From assembly GCF_002095575.1 (NCBI RefSeq), contig NZ_MLJJ01000036.1:1-42787 (forward strand): a DNA stretch of 42,787 bases. The letters run 5' to 3'. The notes under the pieces were generated by a model. It did no database searches and was not told the origin of the DNA. It saw only the letters and a list, made by a program, of their open reading frames with translations. This DNA is from Pantoea septica. Its GTDB lineage: Bacteria; Pseudomonadota; Gammaproteobacteria; Enterobacterales; Enterobacteriaceae. The position numbers and the translations under genes are program-made. Shown in pieces: positions 18,029-27,430 of the stretch (its first letter is position 1; each line of letters begins with the position of its first letter).

Positions 18029-18946
18029 ATGAAGGACATTCGTTTCTCCATTGTAATCCCCGCGTATAACGCGTCGCAGTCGATCGTCGCGACGCTGGAT
18101 TGCGTCAAGGCGCAGAGCTACCGCAATTTCGAAGTGATTATCGTTGACGACAAATCCGCCGATGCGGCGGCGCTGGCGGAAGTAGTCAACAGCGAGCGCT
18201 ATCAGGATCTGGGCATTAACCTGGTGCTCTCCGAGGTGAAACTGAACGGCGCAGGCGCGCGTAATAAAGGCATCGAGCTGGCGACAGGGGACTACATCAG
18301 CTTTCTCGACGCGGACGACGAGTGGCACGCCGACAAGCTGCTGGAGACCAGCCGTAAAATCCAGGAGCTGGAAGCGCAGGGCAAAAGCAAGTTCGTGATC
18401 TACAGCCAGGTGAACATCTATCAGGACGGCAGCTTCCTGAAGGTGATGCCGATGCAGACGCCTGGCAAGAACGAAACCGTGGCGGAGTATCTCTTCGGCT
18501 GCTACGGCTTTATCCAGACCAGCACCATCGTGCTGAAGCGTGAGGATGCCGCGCGCATCCAGTTCGATACGCGCTACATCCGTCATCAGGATTACGACTT
18601 CTGCATTCGCGCCGATCGTCTCGGCTATGAGTTCGTGATGATCGCGCGCCCGCTCGCCACCTACCATCTGGTGACGAAATTTGGATCCAAGCATAAAGGC
18701 GAATCGGTGAAATATTCGCTTTTCTGGCTGGATGCCATGAAGCCGCATTTGACCGCGCGCGATATCGACACCTACAAAGCCTTTAAGCTGCCGCTGCGCT
18801 ACAAAATGGACGGCAAGTCGCTGATGGCGAGCCTGACCTTCGCGCGCTACTTCTTTCTCACCAACAAAGACAACCAGTCCTACTTCCTTAACCGCGTGAA
18901 AGACAAGTTAAGGGCGCGGCTGGGCGGTGAAAAAGCGGTTTCCTGA
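18029..18946 (+). CDS. Family-2 glycosyltransferase (AmsB/WceB-like)
   Basis: A 305-residue cytoplasmic GT-A enzyme that should add one sugar to the lipid-linked EPS repeat. The N-terminus FSIVIPAYNAS, nucleotide-binding VDDKS (39-43), and metal-binding DADDEWH (94-100) are the standard GT2 motifs; GAGARNKGIELA lies between them. RHQDYDFCIRADRLGY near 185-200 is the usual acceptor-side acidic motif. Length fits AmsB (about 300 aa) of the amylovoran cluster. Donor and linkage cannot be told from sequence. The start has GAGGT 10 nt upstream. Confidence 0.88.
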   Translation: MKDIRFSIVIPAYNASQSIVATLDCVKAQSYRNFEVIIVDDKSADAAALAEVVNSERYQDLGINLVLSEVKLNGAGARNKGIELATGDYISFLDADDEWHADKLLETSRKIQELEAQGKSKFVIYSQVNIYQDGSFLKVMPMQTPGKNETVAEYLFGCYGFIQTSTIVLKREDAARIQFDTRYIRHQDYDFCIRADRLGYEFVMIARPLATYHLVTKFGSKHKGESVKYSLFWLDAMKPHLTARDIDTYKAFKLPLRYKMDGKSLMASLTFARYFFLTNKDNQSYFLNRVKDKLRARLGGEKAVS

Positions 18947-18955
18947 CTCTATCTT

Positions 18956-18978
18956 GCTCCCCGACGCGGGAGCGTTTT
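18956..18978 (+). terminator. Weak terminator-like hairpin between two glycosyltransferase genes
   Basis: GCTCCC (18956-18961) and GGGAGC (18968-18973) with a 6-nt loop, followed by GTTTT. Short stem and short T-run, so probably an attenuator or partial stop. Confidence 0.5.
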
Positions 18979-19012
18979 CCCGGAACGACACTTTTTTTAT
19001 TCAGGTATGAAT

Positions 19013-19765
19013 ATGACGAATCATGTTGGCACCGTAGGCATTGTGATGCCGATGTATAACGCACGCCAGACGGTTTTACGCGCCGTGCAGTCGGTAATGA
19101 ACCAGACCTGGCCGGACTGGCACCTTTACCTGATCAACGACAAATCTACCGATGATTCGCTGGCGCTGGTGCGCGAGCACTGTAACGATCCGCGCATTAC
19201 CATTCTCGACAACGAGGTAAACCTCGGCGCGGCGGAGACCCGCAACGTCGGGCTGCGCGCGGCGAAAGAGGAGATTATCGCCTTCCTCGACAGCGACGAC
19301 GAATGGCACGTCGACAAGCTGGCGCAGCAGGCGGCCGCCATCGCCTCTGGCGACGATTTCGTGATCACCGAATATCACTACAAAACCAAAAACGCCGATC
19401 ACGACATCACCTATAGCAAACCTTACCTTCAGCAGGAAAACTTCGTGAAGAAGCAGTATCGCGTCTGCTTCTCCTCGGTCTGCTTCCGCCGTCCGCCGCA
19501 GGGGATTTTCTTCCAGCGTAAAGGGCACGAGGACTTCCTGTTCCTCTACGAACTCTTCACCCGCTACAAACAGGCGCGCGTGATTCAGAGCATTCTCGTC
19601 AACTATTACGAATTAGGCGATTCCCTTTCGCGCAACAAGAATAAAGCGGCGAAGTGGCACCTGGAATTATTAAGAATTATCTATAAAAACAATCCTTTAA
19701 AAATCTATTACTATTACGGCTGGTATATGGTGAACGGCGTACTGTTTACCCTTAAGCATCGATAA
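19013..19765 (+). CDS. Family-2 glycosyltransferase (AmsE-like)
   Basis: A 250-residue GT2 with VGIVMPMYNAR at the N-terminus, INDKS (41-45), LGAAETRNVGL and the metal-binding DSDDEWH (93-99). KGHEDFLFLYELF near 165-177 is the acceptor-side motif. It is short for the family but complete, with a hydrophobic basic C-terminus (YYYGWYMVNGVLF) likely to touch the membrane. I prefer the ATG at 19013, which is 7 nt from the AGG ribosome binding site; the ATG at 19007 is only 1 nt away. It resembles AmsE of the amylovoran cluster in size and position class. Confidence 0.87.
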   Translation: MTNHVGTVGIVMPMYNARQTVLRAVQSVMNQTWPDWHLYLINDKSTDDSLALVREHCNDPRITILDNEVNLGAAETRNVGLRAAKEEIIAFLDSDDEWHVDKLAQQAAAIASGDDFVITEYHYKTKNADHDITYSKPYLQQENFVKKQYRVCFSSVCFRRPPQGIFFQRKGHEDFLFLYELFTRYKQARVIQSILVNYYELGDSLSRNKNKAAKWHLELLRIIYKNNPLKIYYYYGWYMVNGVLFTLKHR

Positions 19766-19805
19766 CAGGATTGTCTTTTTACTCTTTTGAGGTGGGTAGC
19801 GTTAA

Positions 19806-20840
19806 ATGAAAAAAATCGTCCTGGTGATCAAAGATGCCTATTCGTATGCCGGCACTGAGAACATCTGCAACTTTATGTCCGAGTGTCTGGGCGAAACGCA
19901 CGACGTCACCATCTATTCGCTGGAAGGCAGCGGTAAAACCTTTTATCCCTTTGAGCACGTCAAAGAGATCGTCAGCTTCGAGGGACACAGCAATCCGATC
20001 AAAAGCATTGTCAGACGCATTCACAGCGAAGAGGTCGACAGCGTATTTCTGATCAGCATGGGCCGTCTGAGCGTGATGTTCGCTTTCTGGAGCCTGCTCT
20101 CCGGCAAGAAGAAGCGTTTCAAGGCCTATGCCTGCGAACATATCGCCATCAACTCCTTCAGCAAACCGATCAAACTCCTCAAGTACCTGCTGCTGCGCTA
20201 CTACGATCGGGTCATCGTCCTGACCGACAAAGACCATCAGGTCTTCTCCCGCTGGCGCATTCCGAGCAAGCAAATTCCCAATCCGGTGGTGTACAAAGCG
20301 TTTGAGCGCACCTCGCGTAGCCGACAGGCGCTGGCGGTGGGCCGCCTCGATCACCAGAAAGGGTTCGATCTGCTGCTCGATATCTGGCGCGACTTCGCGC
20401 AAACCCATCCGGAGTGGACGCTGGTGATCGCCGGCGACGGCGAGCTGCGCCAGCAGCTGGAGGATCAGGCGGCGGCGCTCGGCATCACCGGCAGCGTCAA
20501 GTTCGCTGGCCGCGTCAGCAATATCAACGACTACTACCGCGACAGCGACATGGCGCTGATGACCTCGCGCTATGAAGGGCTGCCGCTGGTGCTGCTCGAA
20601 GCTAAATCCTGGTCGCTGCCGGTGGTGGCCTATGACTGCCCAACCGGTCCGCAGGAAATTATCAACCAGGGCGAAGATGGCTTCCTGGTGCCGATGAACG
20701 ACAAAGCGACCTTCCTGGCGCGCATGGACCAGCTCGCCAGCGACGACGCGCTTTTCTACGCCATGAGTCAGAAAACTAAAATTACCGCGCTGAAATTCGA
20801 CGGTAAGCAGATCAAGCAGAGCTGGCTGGCGCTGGTTTAA
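19806..20840 (+). CDS. Family-4 glycosyltransferase (AmsD-like)
   Basis: A 344-residue GT-B enzyme. The N-terminal half begins MKKIVLVIKDAYSYAGTENIC. The C-terminal half has the GT4 donor-site blocks AVGRLDHQKGFDLLL, VIAGDGELR and the EX7E motif EGLPLVLLE (Glu 257 and 265). It should transfer a sugar with retention to the EPS repeat. A GAGGTGGGT ribosome binding site precedes the ATG. AmsD of E. amylovora is a similar-sized GT4. Exact sugar is not deducible. Confidence 0.9.
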   Translation: MKKIVLVIKDAYSYAGTENICNFMSECLGETHDVTIYSLEGSGKTFYPFEHVKEIVSFEGHSNPIKSIVRRIHSEEVDSVFLISMGRLSVMFAFWSLLSGKKKRFKAYACEHIAINSFSKPIKLLKYLLLRYYDRVIVLTDKDHQVFSRWRIPSKQIPNPVVYKAFERTSRSRQALAVGRLDHQKGFDLLLDIWRDFAQTHPEWTLVIAGDGELRQQLEDQAAALGITGSVKFAGRVSNINDYYRDSDMALMTSRYEGLPLVLLEAKSWSLPVVAYDCPTGPQEIINQGEDGFLVPMNDKATFLARMDQLASDDALFYAMSQKTKITALKFDGKQIKQSWLALV

Positions 20841-20930
20841 CAGCGGCAAGGGACGGGCCTGATTGCAACGTGCCTCAGGGGACACTGTTATGGCCCATTG
20901 CGCGGCCCCATCGACTACGGGATTAGATGC

Positions 20931-23141
20931 ATGAAAAGAAGAGAAGTCTTGCAGAGCGCAGCCTCCTCCATTGTTGCCGCACTCTCCGTCAGTGCGTTCT
21001 CCAGCCACGCCGCGAAAACCAGCGGCGTCGCCCTGAAAGCGGTCGACCCGGCGGCGGTGCCGAAAGGCGACGTGCCGATTCTGACGCCGGAGAACCTCTA
21101 CGCCATGCCGCCGCAGTTCTGGCAGGGCTTCGAAGGGCAGCTCTGGATCGGCAAGGCGGGCAGCGACGCCAGCCAGGCTGGCAACCAGATCCCGGTTTTT
21201 CTGCGTGACGACAGCGGCAAGCTGGCGCAAATCACCCAGCCGATCGCGCTCAACAAAGGCAGCTTCGCCCGCTTCGTTCACGACAACGCCGCGCTGATCG
21301 CCGATCCGTCGCACTCGATGACGGTGAAAGACAAAGACGGCAACACGCTATTTAACATTCCCGACGTCAGCCGACCGGGACAGGCGGCGTTCAGCCAGCG
21401 TCTGGCGCAGCCGGGCGGCTATCAGCTGATTGGCGAGATCGCCTCGGTTGAAGAGCTGCGCAAAACCCGCCCGCTGTTCGAAGGGGCGAAAATCAAGCTG
21501 AAAAGCTGGCATGAAGGAATGGAAGTGGGCGGCGGCGAGTTTGTCGGCAGTTTCCAGAGCGTGAAAGACGACGGCGGCGTGAACTTCGCCGGCGAGGGCT
21601 TTCACTGGCGCCGCGTGGTAGACGATTTCAACCGCCTGTCGCTGTTCGACTTCGGCGCCATCGCCGACGGCGAAACCGACGCCGCGCCCGCCATCAAGGC
21701 GATGTACCAGTGGTCGGAACAGGCGCAGCAGCCTATCTGCGTGCAGTTTCCCGCCGGCACCTTCTTCGTCTCCGCCTGCGATTTCGGCAGCGAAGGGCGC
21801 CGCTTTTTCCGTATCTCCGGCGCGATGGTCAACTTCGGCTACTTCCCGGCCACCACCATCGTCTCCGACGGCCAGTCGGAGTTCATCTTCGACGTCAACG
21901 CGCGCTGGGTCGAGATCTCTAACCTGATTTTCAACGGCAACAGCGACAAGCGTCCCAATAAACAGGGGCTGTTTCGCAACACCTGCGACGGCGGCCAGTT
22001 CTTCCGCGGCGCCTGCCTGCGCTTTAACGCGGTGGGCGGCACTGCGCTCAGCCTGCTGGATACGCTCGACTGTAAAATCGACCAGTGGTACGCCTCGCGC
22101 TGCACCGGCGACGTGATCAAAGCGGGCTGGTCGGGCCGCAAGGCGGGCGCCTGGGATCACAGCACCGCTATCGAGCTTTCCAACTTCAACGCGCAGAACT
22201 GCCGCGGCGGCATGGTGCTCAACCTGCCGCGCTGCAGCCAGTCGATTATTCATAATGGCTGGATCGAGCACTGCGATCATCCGGGCGACATCTCCAACGG
22301 CCAGTGGATCGTCGATGCATTGAGCCTGGAAGATTGCAAAAACCCGCTGATTGCGCACAACTCGCGCCTCAATATGCGCCAGACCAATCTACAGTCCGGT
22401 AGCTGGATCGATAACTCCGATCAGGGCGAACGCTGGCTCAACGTCTGGGAGATGGGATCGACGCGCGTGGAGTCATACGGCGTCGCCATCGACGGCAGCC
22501 TGAAATACAACTACATCACCTCGCGCTGGCGGCTGGAGAACAACAGCGACCAGCAGACGTGGTTTGAGCTGGGCACGCTCTATTCGCCCTCTGTCGGCGA
22601 CGCCTGGGAGATCGAAATCTTCGGCCAGTCGGAGTTCAGCAACGGCAGCACCAGCCAGCCGCTGATGAACCCGATCGCCGATCGCTCCACCGGCGGCCGC
22701 GCGGTGATCCAGGTGCAGCGCAAGAAGAGCAAGGCGGAAGCGAGCTGGTCTGCGGAGGGCAGCAGTCCGGTCGTCGAGGTGCGCTACGTCGCCGCCAACG
22801 ACAGCGAAGTGCGTATTTTCGTGAAGCTGGCGGGCTGGACGCCGTCGGCGGTGGTGCTGATGAAGACCACCAGCAAAGACCGCTTCGCCACCGGCCGCTG
22901 TGCGCGCGTCAGCGCCAGCATGGAAAAAGCCTCACCGCCGTCCGGCAACGTGGCGGCGCCGCAGCGCTTCAGCCTGCATAACGGCAAAGCGGGCATCGGC
23001 GGCAACGAGCAGGGCGATCTGCTGCTGGCGTCGCGCGCGCTTGACGCCGGGCAGGTGGACACCAGCAAGCCGAAAGGCTTTATCTCGATGGTGATTAACG
23101 GCGAACAGTGCGCCGTGCCCTATTTCGCCTTGAAGGGCTAA
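20931..23141 (+). CDS. amsF: AmsF/WceF: exported tailspike-like EPS-modifying protein
   Basis: A 736-residue exported protein. The N-terminus MKRREVLQSAASSIVAALS with cleavage near SSHA looks like a Tat signal (twin arginine plus moderate hydrophobic stretch), though Sec export cannot be excluded. Residues of about 225-260 read FNRLSLFDFGAIADGETDAAPA, the classic start of a pectate-lyase-like right-handed beta-helix as found in phage tailspikes, and the following 300 residues are rich in short beta-type repeats and Asn. From memory, WceF of Pantoea stewartii has a phage-tailspike-like fold and modifies stewartan biofilm. Here it probably trims or remodels the finished EPS. I start at ATG 20931, since the 11 residues upstream to the TTG would spoil the signal peptide; its ribosome binding site is weak. 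Confidence 0.85.
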   Translation: MKRREVLQSAASSIVAALSVSAFSSHAAKTSGVALKAVDPAAVPKGDVPILTPENLYAMPPQFWQGFEGQLWIGKAGSDASQAGNQIPVFLRDDSGKLAQITQPIALNKGSFARFVHDNAALIADPSHSMTVKDKDGNTLFNIPDVSRPGQAAFSQRLAQPGGYQLIGEIASVEELRKTRPLFEGAKIKLKSWHEGMEVGGGEFVGSFQSVKDDGGVNFAGEGFHWRRVVDDFNRLSLFDFGAIADGETDAAPAIKAMYQWSEQAQQPICVQFPAGTFFVSACDFGSEGRRFFRISGAMVNFGYFPATTIVSDGQSEFIFDVNARWVEISNLIFNGNSDKRPNKQGLFRNTCDGGQFFRGACLRFNAVGGTALSLLDTLDCKIDQWYASRCTGDVIKAGWSGRKAGAWDHSTAIELSNFNAQNCRGGMVLNLPRCSQSIIHNGWIEHCDHPGDISNGQWIVDALSLEDCKNPLIAHNSRLNMRQTNLQSGSWIDNSDQGERWLNVWEMGSTRVESYGVAIDGSLKYNYITSRWRLENNSDQQTWFELGTLYSPSVGDAWEIEIFGQSEFSNGSTSQPLMNPIADRSTGGRAVIQVQRKKSKAEASWSAEGSSPVVEVRYVAANDSEVRIFVKLAGWTPSAVVLMKTTSKDRFATGRCARVSASMEKASPPSGNVAAPQRFSLHNGKAGIGGNEQGDLLLASRALDAGQVDTSKPKGFISMVINGEQCAVPYFALKG

Positions 23142-23152
23142 TAACCGTTTAT

Positions 23153-23172
23153 CGCGCGCAGGGAGGCGCGCG
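23153..23172 (+). other. GC hairpin in the amsF-amsJ gap
   Basis: CGCGCGC and GCGCGCG, 7 bp with a 6-nt loop, begin 12 nt after the amsF stop. A T9 run occurs only about 40 nt later (near 23211-23220), so this is not a classical terminator. The 186-nt gap 23142-23327 has no gene I can support. Confidence 0.45.
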
Positions 23173-23327
23173 AGCAGCACCCTCTGGAGCTTTCTTTAGC
23201 TTGCATATTGGTTTTTTTTTGAACGCAGAGTTTACTTTGCCCGTCAGGACAGGGCGGCTTGTTTACCCGACGCATCGCAGAGGTTCCGTCCGGGTAAAAA
23301 ATTAAAAGAAATTTTTCGGAGTTGTTG

Positions 23328-24590
23328 ATGAAAATTTTATTGGTGGGCAACCACACGTGTGGGAATCGCGGGGATGGCGCGATTCTCCGCGGGCTGATCG
23401 ATTCAATACATGCCGCCCGCAGTGACATAGAGATTGATGTGATCAGCCGTTATCCAACGAGCTCTGGGTATTTGCTCCAGCAGGAGATTCAGCAGGACTC
23501 GCTGTTTCTGCACAACAGCAAAGCGGCGAAGGGGCTGATCGGCACGGTAAAGCGCAAGGTCGCCAACCGACTGATGCCGAACATTATGATGGCGCATCTC
23601 GGCAAAGGCGGCCCGTTTAAATCCTTTGCCGTACCGGCGCATCTGCAAACCTTCGCCGACAGCCTGAAGCAGTACGACGCCATTATCCAGGTCGGCGGCT
23701 CTTTCTTCGTCGATCTTTACGGCGTGACGCAGTTCGACCATGCGCTCTGCGCCCTGATGGCGAAAAAGCCGATCTATTTGATCGGCCATTCGGTCGGCCC
23801 TTTTCAGAATCCACGCGTCAACGCGCTGGCTAACTTTGTTTTTGACCGCGTCGATAGCCTGGTGCTGCGCGAGTCGGTCAGCCTCGACCTGATGAAAAAA
23901 GATGGCGTCACCACGCGGAAAGTCTCGCCGGGCGTCGACACCGCCTTTCTGGTGCGCGCGCGCAGCGTCGAGCAGCCGAGCCATAACCTGCTGCACTGGC
24001 AAAACATCATCAGCAGCCGCAAAACCATCGCCATTACCGTGCGCGAGCTGGCGCCGTTCGACAAGCGCCTGGGCGTGACGCAGCAAGAGTATGAAGCCGC
24101 CTTTGGCCGCGTGATCAACGCGATGATCGCCGAAGGCTATCAGGTGGTCGCCTTCTCCACCTGCACCGGCATCGACAGCTATGCCAAAGACGATCGCATG
24201 GTGGCGCTGACGCTGCGCGACAGCGTCGAGCGTCCGGAGAATTACCACGTCATCATGGATGAGTTCAACGACCTGGAGCTGGGCATTCTGCTGAGCCGCT
24301 GCCATCTCACCATCGGCACGCGCCTGCACTCCGCCATCATCTCCATGAACTTCGGCACGCCCGCCGTGGCTATCAACTATGAACACAAGTCGATGGGCGT
24401 CATGAATCAGCTCGGTCTGCCGCAGATGGCGACCGACGTGAAGAGCCTGATGGACGGCTCGCTGATCGGCAAAGTAAAAGAGGTGCTGGCGAATTACGAC
24501 GGCATCAAGCAGCAGATCGATACGGCGGTTGCGCGCGAGCGCGAAGTCGGTAACCGGATCACAGAAGAGATCCTCAACGTATTGGGGTAA
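23328..24590 (+). CDS. amsJ: Polysaccharide pyruvyltransferase family protein AmsJ/WceJ (WcaK-like)
   Basis: A 420-residue cytoplasmic protein of the polysaccharide pyruvyltransferase family, which adds a pyruvate ketal from phosphoenolpyruvate to a sugar. Visible features are MKILLVGNHTCGNRGDGAIL at the N-terminus, QVGGSFFVDLYG near 125, LIGHSVGPF near 148, and the C-terminal TIGTRLHSAIISMNFGTPAVAI block with KSMGVMNQLGL, all as in WcaK/AmsJ. Pyruvylated galactose is a known part of amylovoran. The ATG at 23328 has CGGAG upstream; two in-frame TTG codons precede it. It is translated just ahead of amsK (4-nt gap). Confidence 0.9.
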   Translation: MKILLVGNHTCGNRGDGAILRGLIDSIHAARSDIEIDVISRYPTSSGYLLQQEIQQDSLFLHNSKAAKGLIGTVKRKVANRLMPNIMMAHLGKGGPFKSFAVPAHLQTFADSLKQYDAIIQVGGSFFVDLYGVTQFDHALCALMAKKPIYLIGHSVGPFQNPRVNALANFVFDRVDSLVLRESVSLDLMKKDGVTTRKVSPGVDTAFLVRARSVEQPSHNLLHWQNIISSRKTIAITVRELAPFDKRLGVTQQEYEAAFGRVINAMIAEGYQVVAFSTCTGIDSYAKDDRMVALTLRDSVERPENYHVIMDEFNDLELGILLSRCHLTIGTRLHSAIISMNFGTPAVAINYEHKSMGVMNQLGLPQMATDVKSLMDGSLIGKVKEVLANYDGIKQQIDTAVAREREVGNRITEEILNVLG

Positions 24591-24594
24591 TGCT

Positions 24595-25818
24595 ATGAAA
24601 CTGACTTTTTTCACCATGCGTTTCCCGGTCGCCTCTGAGACCTTCGTGCTGAACCAGGTGACCCATTTTATCGACGCCGGCTACGACGTCGAGATTATCT
24701 CCGTGTTCCCAGGCGATCTGGTGAACCGTCACGCGGCCTTCGACGAATATCAGCTGGCGGCGCGCACCCACTATCTGCTGCCGGAAGAGAAGGTCTCGAA
24801 CCTCGACAAGCTCAACCAGCGCCTGAAGCTGGTGCTGCCGAAAGTGGCGAAACCGGCGCTGATCCGCTCGCTGAACGTGCGTCGCTACGGCGCGCAGTCC
24901 AGCAAGCTGCTGCTGCCCTCTATCGTGGCGAATACCCGCCAGCCCTATACCGCTGACGTATTCCTGGTGCACTTCGGCTATGCAGGCGCGCTGGCCAATA
25001 AGCTGCGCGAACTGGGCGTGCTGGTAGGCAAACAGGCGACGGTGTTCCACGGCGCGGATATTTCGCGTCGCCATATCCTGGAGGAGCATAAGCAGGATTA
25101 CGTCAACCTGTTCGAACAGAGCGAGCTGCTGCTGCCGATTAGCCATCTGTGGGAGCGCAAGCTGATCGAGATGGGCTGCCCGCCGGAGAAGATCCACGTC
25201 ACGCGCATGGGCATCGAGCCGGAGAAGTTCAACTTCGAGCCGCGCCAGGCGTTTCACTCGCCGCTGCGCATTGTTTCCGTGGCGCGTCTCACCGAGAAAA
25301 AGGGACTTGATGTGGCGGTGAAGGCCAGCGAGATCCTGAAGCAGCGCGGCGGCCAGTTCGAGTTCACCATTATCGGCAACGGCGATCAGGATCAGATGAT
25401 GCGCGAGCATATCGCCAACGCCGGGCTGGAGGATTGCGTCAGCATGCCGGGCTTTAAGCCGCAGGAGGAGATTCGCGCCGCCCTGAGCGAGGCGGATATC
25501 TTCCTGCTGCCGTCGAAAACCGCCGCCGATGGCGATATGGAAGGCATTCCGGTCGCGCTGATGGAGGCGATGGCGGTGGGGCTGCCGGTGGTATCCACCT
25601 TCCACAGCGGCATTCCGGAGTTGATTGAGAACAACGTTTCAGGCTGGCTGGTGCCGGAAAACGACGCCGAGGCGCTGGCCGATACGCTCTTCAGGCTCTC
25701 TCAGGGCGATATCGACGTCGCGCCGGTCGTTGCGGCGGCGCGCCGCAAGGTCGAAACGGAGTTCAACCAACATATCGCTTACGGCGAGCTGGCGAGGCTG
25801 CTGGAGCAGCTGGCGTGA
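24595..25818 (+). CDS. amsK: Family-4 glycosyltransferase AmsK/WceK (WcaL-like)
   Basis: A 407-residue GT-B enzyme very like colanic acid WcaL and AmsK. It starts MKLTFFTMRFPVASETFVLNQ, has VFHGADIS in the middle, then VARLTEKKGLDVAVKA, IIGNGDQ and the EX7E motif EGIPVALME (Glu 316 and 324) preceded by LLPSKTAADGDM. WcaL-type enzymes add a galactose-like residue in a side chain. The gene is tightly coupled: it begins 4 nt after amsJ and its stop overlaps the wzx start. Confidence 0.92.
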   Translation: MKLTFFTMRFPVASETFVLNQVTHFIDAGYDVEIISVFPGDLVNRHAAFDEYQLAARTHYLLPEEKVSNLDKLNQRLKLVLPKVAKPALIRSLNVRRYGAQSSKLLLPSIVANTRQPYTADVFLVHFGYAGALANKLRELGVLVGKQATVFHGADISRRHILEEHKQDYVNLFEQSELLLPISHLWERKLIEMGCPPEKIHVTRMGIEPEKFNFEPRQAFHSPLRIVSVARLTEKKGLDVAVKASEILKQRGGQFEFTIIGNGDQDQMMREHIANAGLEDCVSMPGFKPQEEIRAALSEADIFLLPSKTAADGDMEGIPVALMEAMAVGLPVVSTFHSGIPELIENNVSGWLVPENDAEALADTLFRLSQGDIDVAPVVAAARRKVETEFNQHIAYGELARLLEQLA

Positions 25819-27155
25819 GCGGTTTGAAAAAACAGGCGATATGGCTGTTTGGCAGTACCTGTTTTGCCGCATTGCTGCAGGTGCTGCAGCTTAGCGTGCT
25901 GGCGCGCAAGCTGGAAGCGCACGAGCTGGGGCTGCTGGCGATAATTAACGCGATTCTGGCGGTCGCCACCGTGCTGCAGGATATGGGGATGAGCAGCTAT
26001 ATCGTGCATCGCCAGGAGATTAGCCGACGCGAGCAGAGCACCATTTACTGGGTCAACGTTTCGCTGAGCCTGGCAACCGGTCTGATCCTGATCGGCGTCG
26101 CCTGGCCCATCGCCTGGTTCTACCACCTGCCGGAGCTGGTGGGGCTGATTATGCTCACCAGCCTCAACTTCCTCGTGCTGGGGCACCTGTCGCAGTATCA
26201 GGCGCACTACATCAAAACCAAACGTATGGTGCTGCTGGCGAAAATCGAGATGGCCACCAAGCTGTTCGCTTTCGCCTGTACCGTAGCGATGCTCTACTTT
26301 ACCTCGCTGACGGTGGCTGCGGCGATCCTTGGCCTGTTTATCAACGCCTTTACCCGCATCCTCTGTCTGATCGCTTTCGGCGAGAAGTCGTGGCGGCCGA
26401 CCTGGGAGTTTGACAAAGCCACCTTTGTCAGCGCGGTGCGCTACGGCATCTATCAGCTCGGCTCGCAGACCATTAACCAACTGCGCACCCAGGCGGATGC
26501 GCTGATTGTCGGCAAGGTGATGGGCGCCGAGATGCTCGGCATCTACTCGCTGGCGAAAGAGCTGATCCTTCAGCCGCTCAAGCTGGTGTCACCGGTAATC
26601 AACCGCCTGGCGCTGCCGCGCTTCGCCGAGAAGCAGCAGGATCCGGAGCAGCTGAAAAAGCTGTTCCTGAAGGGCACTTTCGTCATCATGCTGTTCAGCA
26701 GCGCGATGTACCTCGCCATCGGCATTCTCTCGCCGGTGATTGTGCGCGTGCTGTATGGGGCATCGCACGAGCAGGTCTACCATCTGATCCCGCTGATGCT
26801 GCTGTTCGGCATGCTGCGGCCGATGGGCGGCTTGACCGGCGCGATTTCGCAGGCGAACGGGCGCACCAGCGTCGAGTTCTACTGGAATGTGGTGGCGAGT
26901 CTGGTGGTGCTGGCGGTGCTGGCGACCACCTTTATCTGGCCGAACGTGCTCTATGTGGCGCTGACGCTGTCGATCTCGCAGGTGTTGATCTCCGCCTTCG
27001 CCCACCCGTTCTTTATCAAGCCGGTGATCGGCATCCGCTTTATGCCCTACGCGCGACAGTGGGTGTCGGTATCGGCGATATTCATCGCGGTCATCGCGCT
27101 GGTAAGCCATTTCAACCTGTTCGTTAAGCCGGAGTGGTTTGAGGGCTGGCTCTGA
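25815..27155 (+). CDS. wzx: Wzx/AmsL lipid-linked repeat-unit flippase
   Basis: A 446-residue membrane protein with about twelve helices of the MATE/PST flippase superfamily. It starts KKQAIWLFGSTCFAALLQVLQL, with ARKLEAHELGLLAI and QDMGMSSYIVHRQEI, typical of WzxC/AmsL-type lipopolysaccharide biosynthesis proteins. It moves the undecaprenyl-linked repeat to the periplasm for Wzy. The start is GTG 25815, overlapping the amsK TGA by 4 nt (GTGA), with GGAG 8 nt upstream. Last gene of the EPS operon, followed by a strong terminator. Confidence 0.92.
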   Translation: MSGLKKQAIWLFGSTCFAALLQVLQLSVLARKLEAHELGLLAIINAILAVATVLQDMGMSSYIVHRQEISRREQSTIYWVNVSLSLATGLILIGVAWPIAWFYHLPELVGLIMLTSLNFLVLGHLSQYQAHYIKTKRMVLLAKIEMATKLFAFACTVAMLYFTSLTVAAAILGLFINAFTRILCLIAFGEKSWRPTWEFDKATFVSAVRYGIYQLGSQTINQLRTQADALIVGKVMGAEMLGIYSLAKELILQPLKLVSPVINRLALPRFAEKQQDPEQLKKLFLKGTFVIMLFSSAMYLAIGILSPVIVRVLYGASHEQVYHLIPLMLLFGMLRPMGGLTGAISQANGRTSVEFYWNVVASLVVLAVLATTFIWPNVLYVALTLSISQVLISAFAHPFFIKPVIGIRFMPYARQWVSVSAIFIAVIALVSHFNLFVKPEWFEGWL

Positions 27156-27169
27156 TCGGCGCGTTTCCT

Positions 27170-27203
27170 CTCGGGCGGCCAGCGTGCCGCCCGAGTCTTT
27201 TTT
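27170..27203 (+). terminator. Strong intrinsic terminator ending the EPS operon
   Basis: CTCGGGCGGC (27170-27179), loop of 6, GCCGCCCGAG (27186-27195), then TCTTTTTT. A perfect 10-bp stem with a good T-run 14 nt after the wzx stop. The galF leader starts beyond it. Confidence 0.93.
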
Positions 27204-27362
27204 AGCCTGGCATCAACCTTCGCCGAACGGCATTACTAACGCAGGTTTTAACCCGGCGGTTAGCGCTTGTCTTTGCTCACTTTATGGCGCGCCTGAACAG
27301 TGGGAAAAAGATGAATTTCTAAGGGATGACAGGCATTTAGTGTCGGATTTTCGGATAAAGAT

Positions 27363-27394
27363 TATACTTGCAGTTCTGGCCGATCCTGCATAAT
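27363..27394 (+). promoter_or_regulatory. Possible galF promoter elements
   Basis: Two candidate -10 hexamers lie just upstream of galF: TATACT (27363-27368), with no good -35, and CATAAT (27389-27394), with TTGCAG (27368-27373) at a short 15-nt spacing and a TG just before it. One of these is likely to drive galF-galE, since a strong terminator separates them from wzx. Confidence 0.35.
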
Positions 27395-27430
27395 CGACCG
27401 CACGTATTCACTTCATGAAATGGAAAAAAT

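Noticed and set aside
23153..23220. CGCGCGC hairpin plus T9 run after amsF as a terminator.
   Set aside because: The T-run is about 40 nt beyond the stem, too far for an intrinsic terminator.
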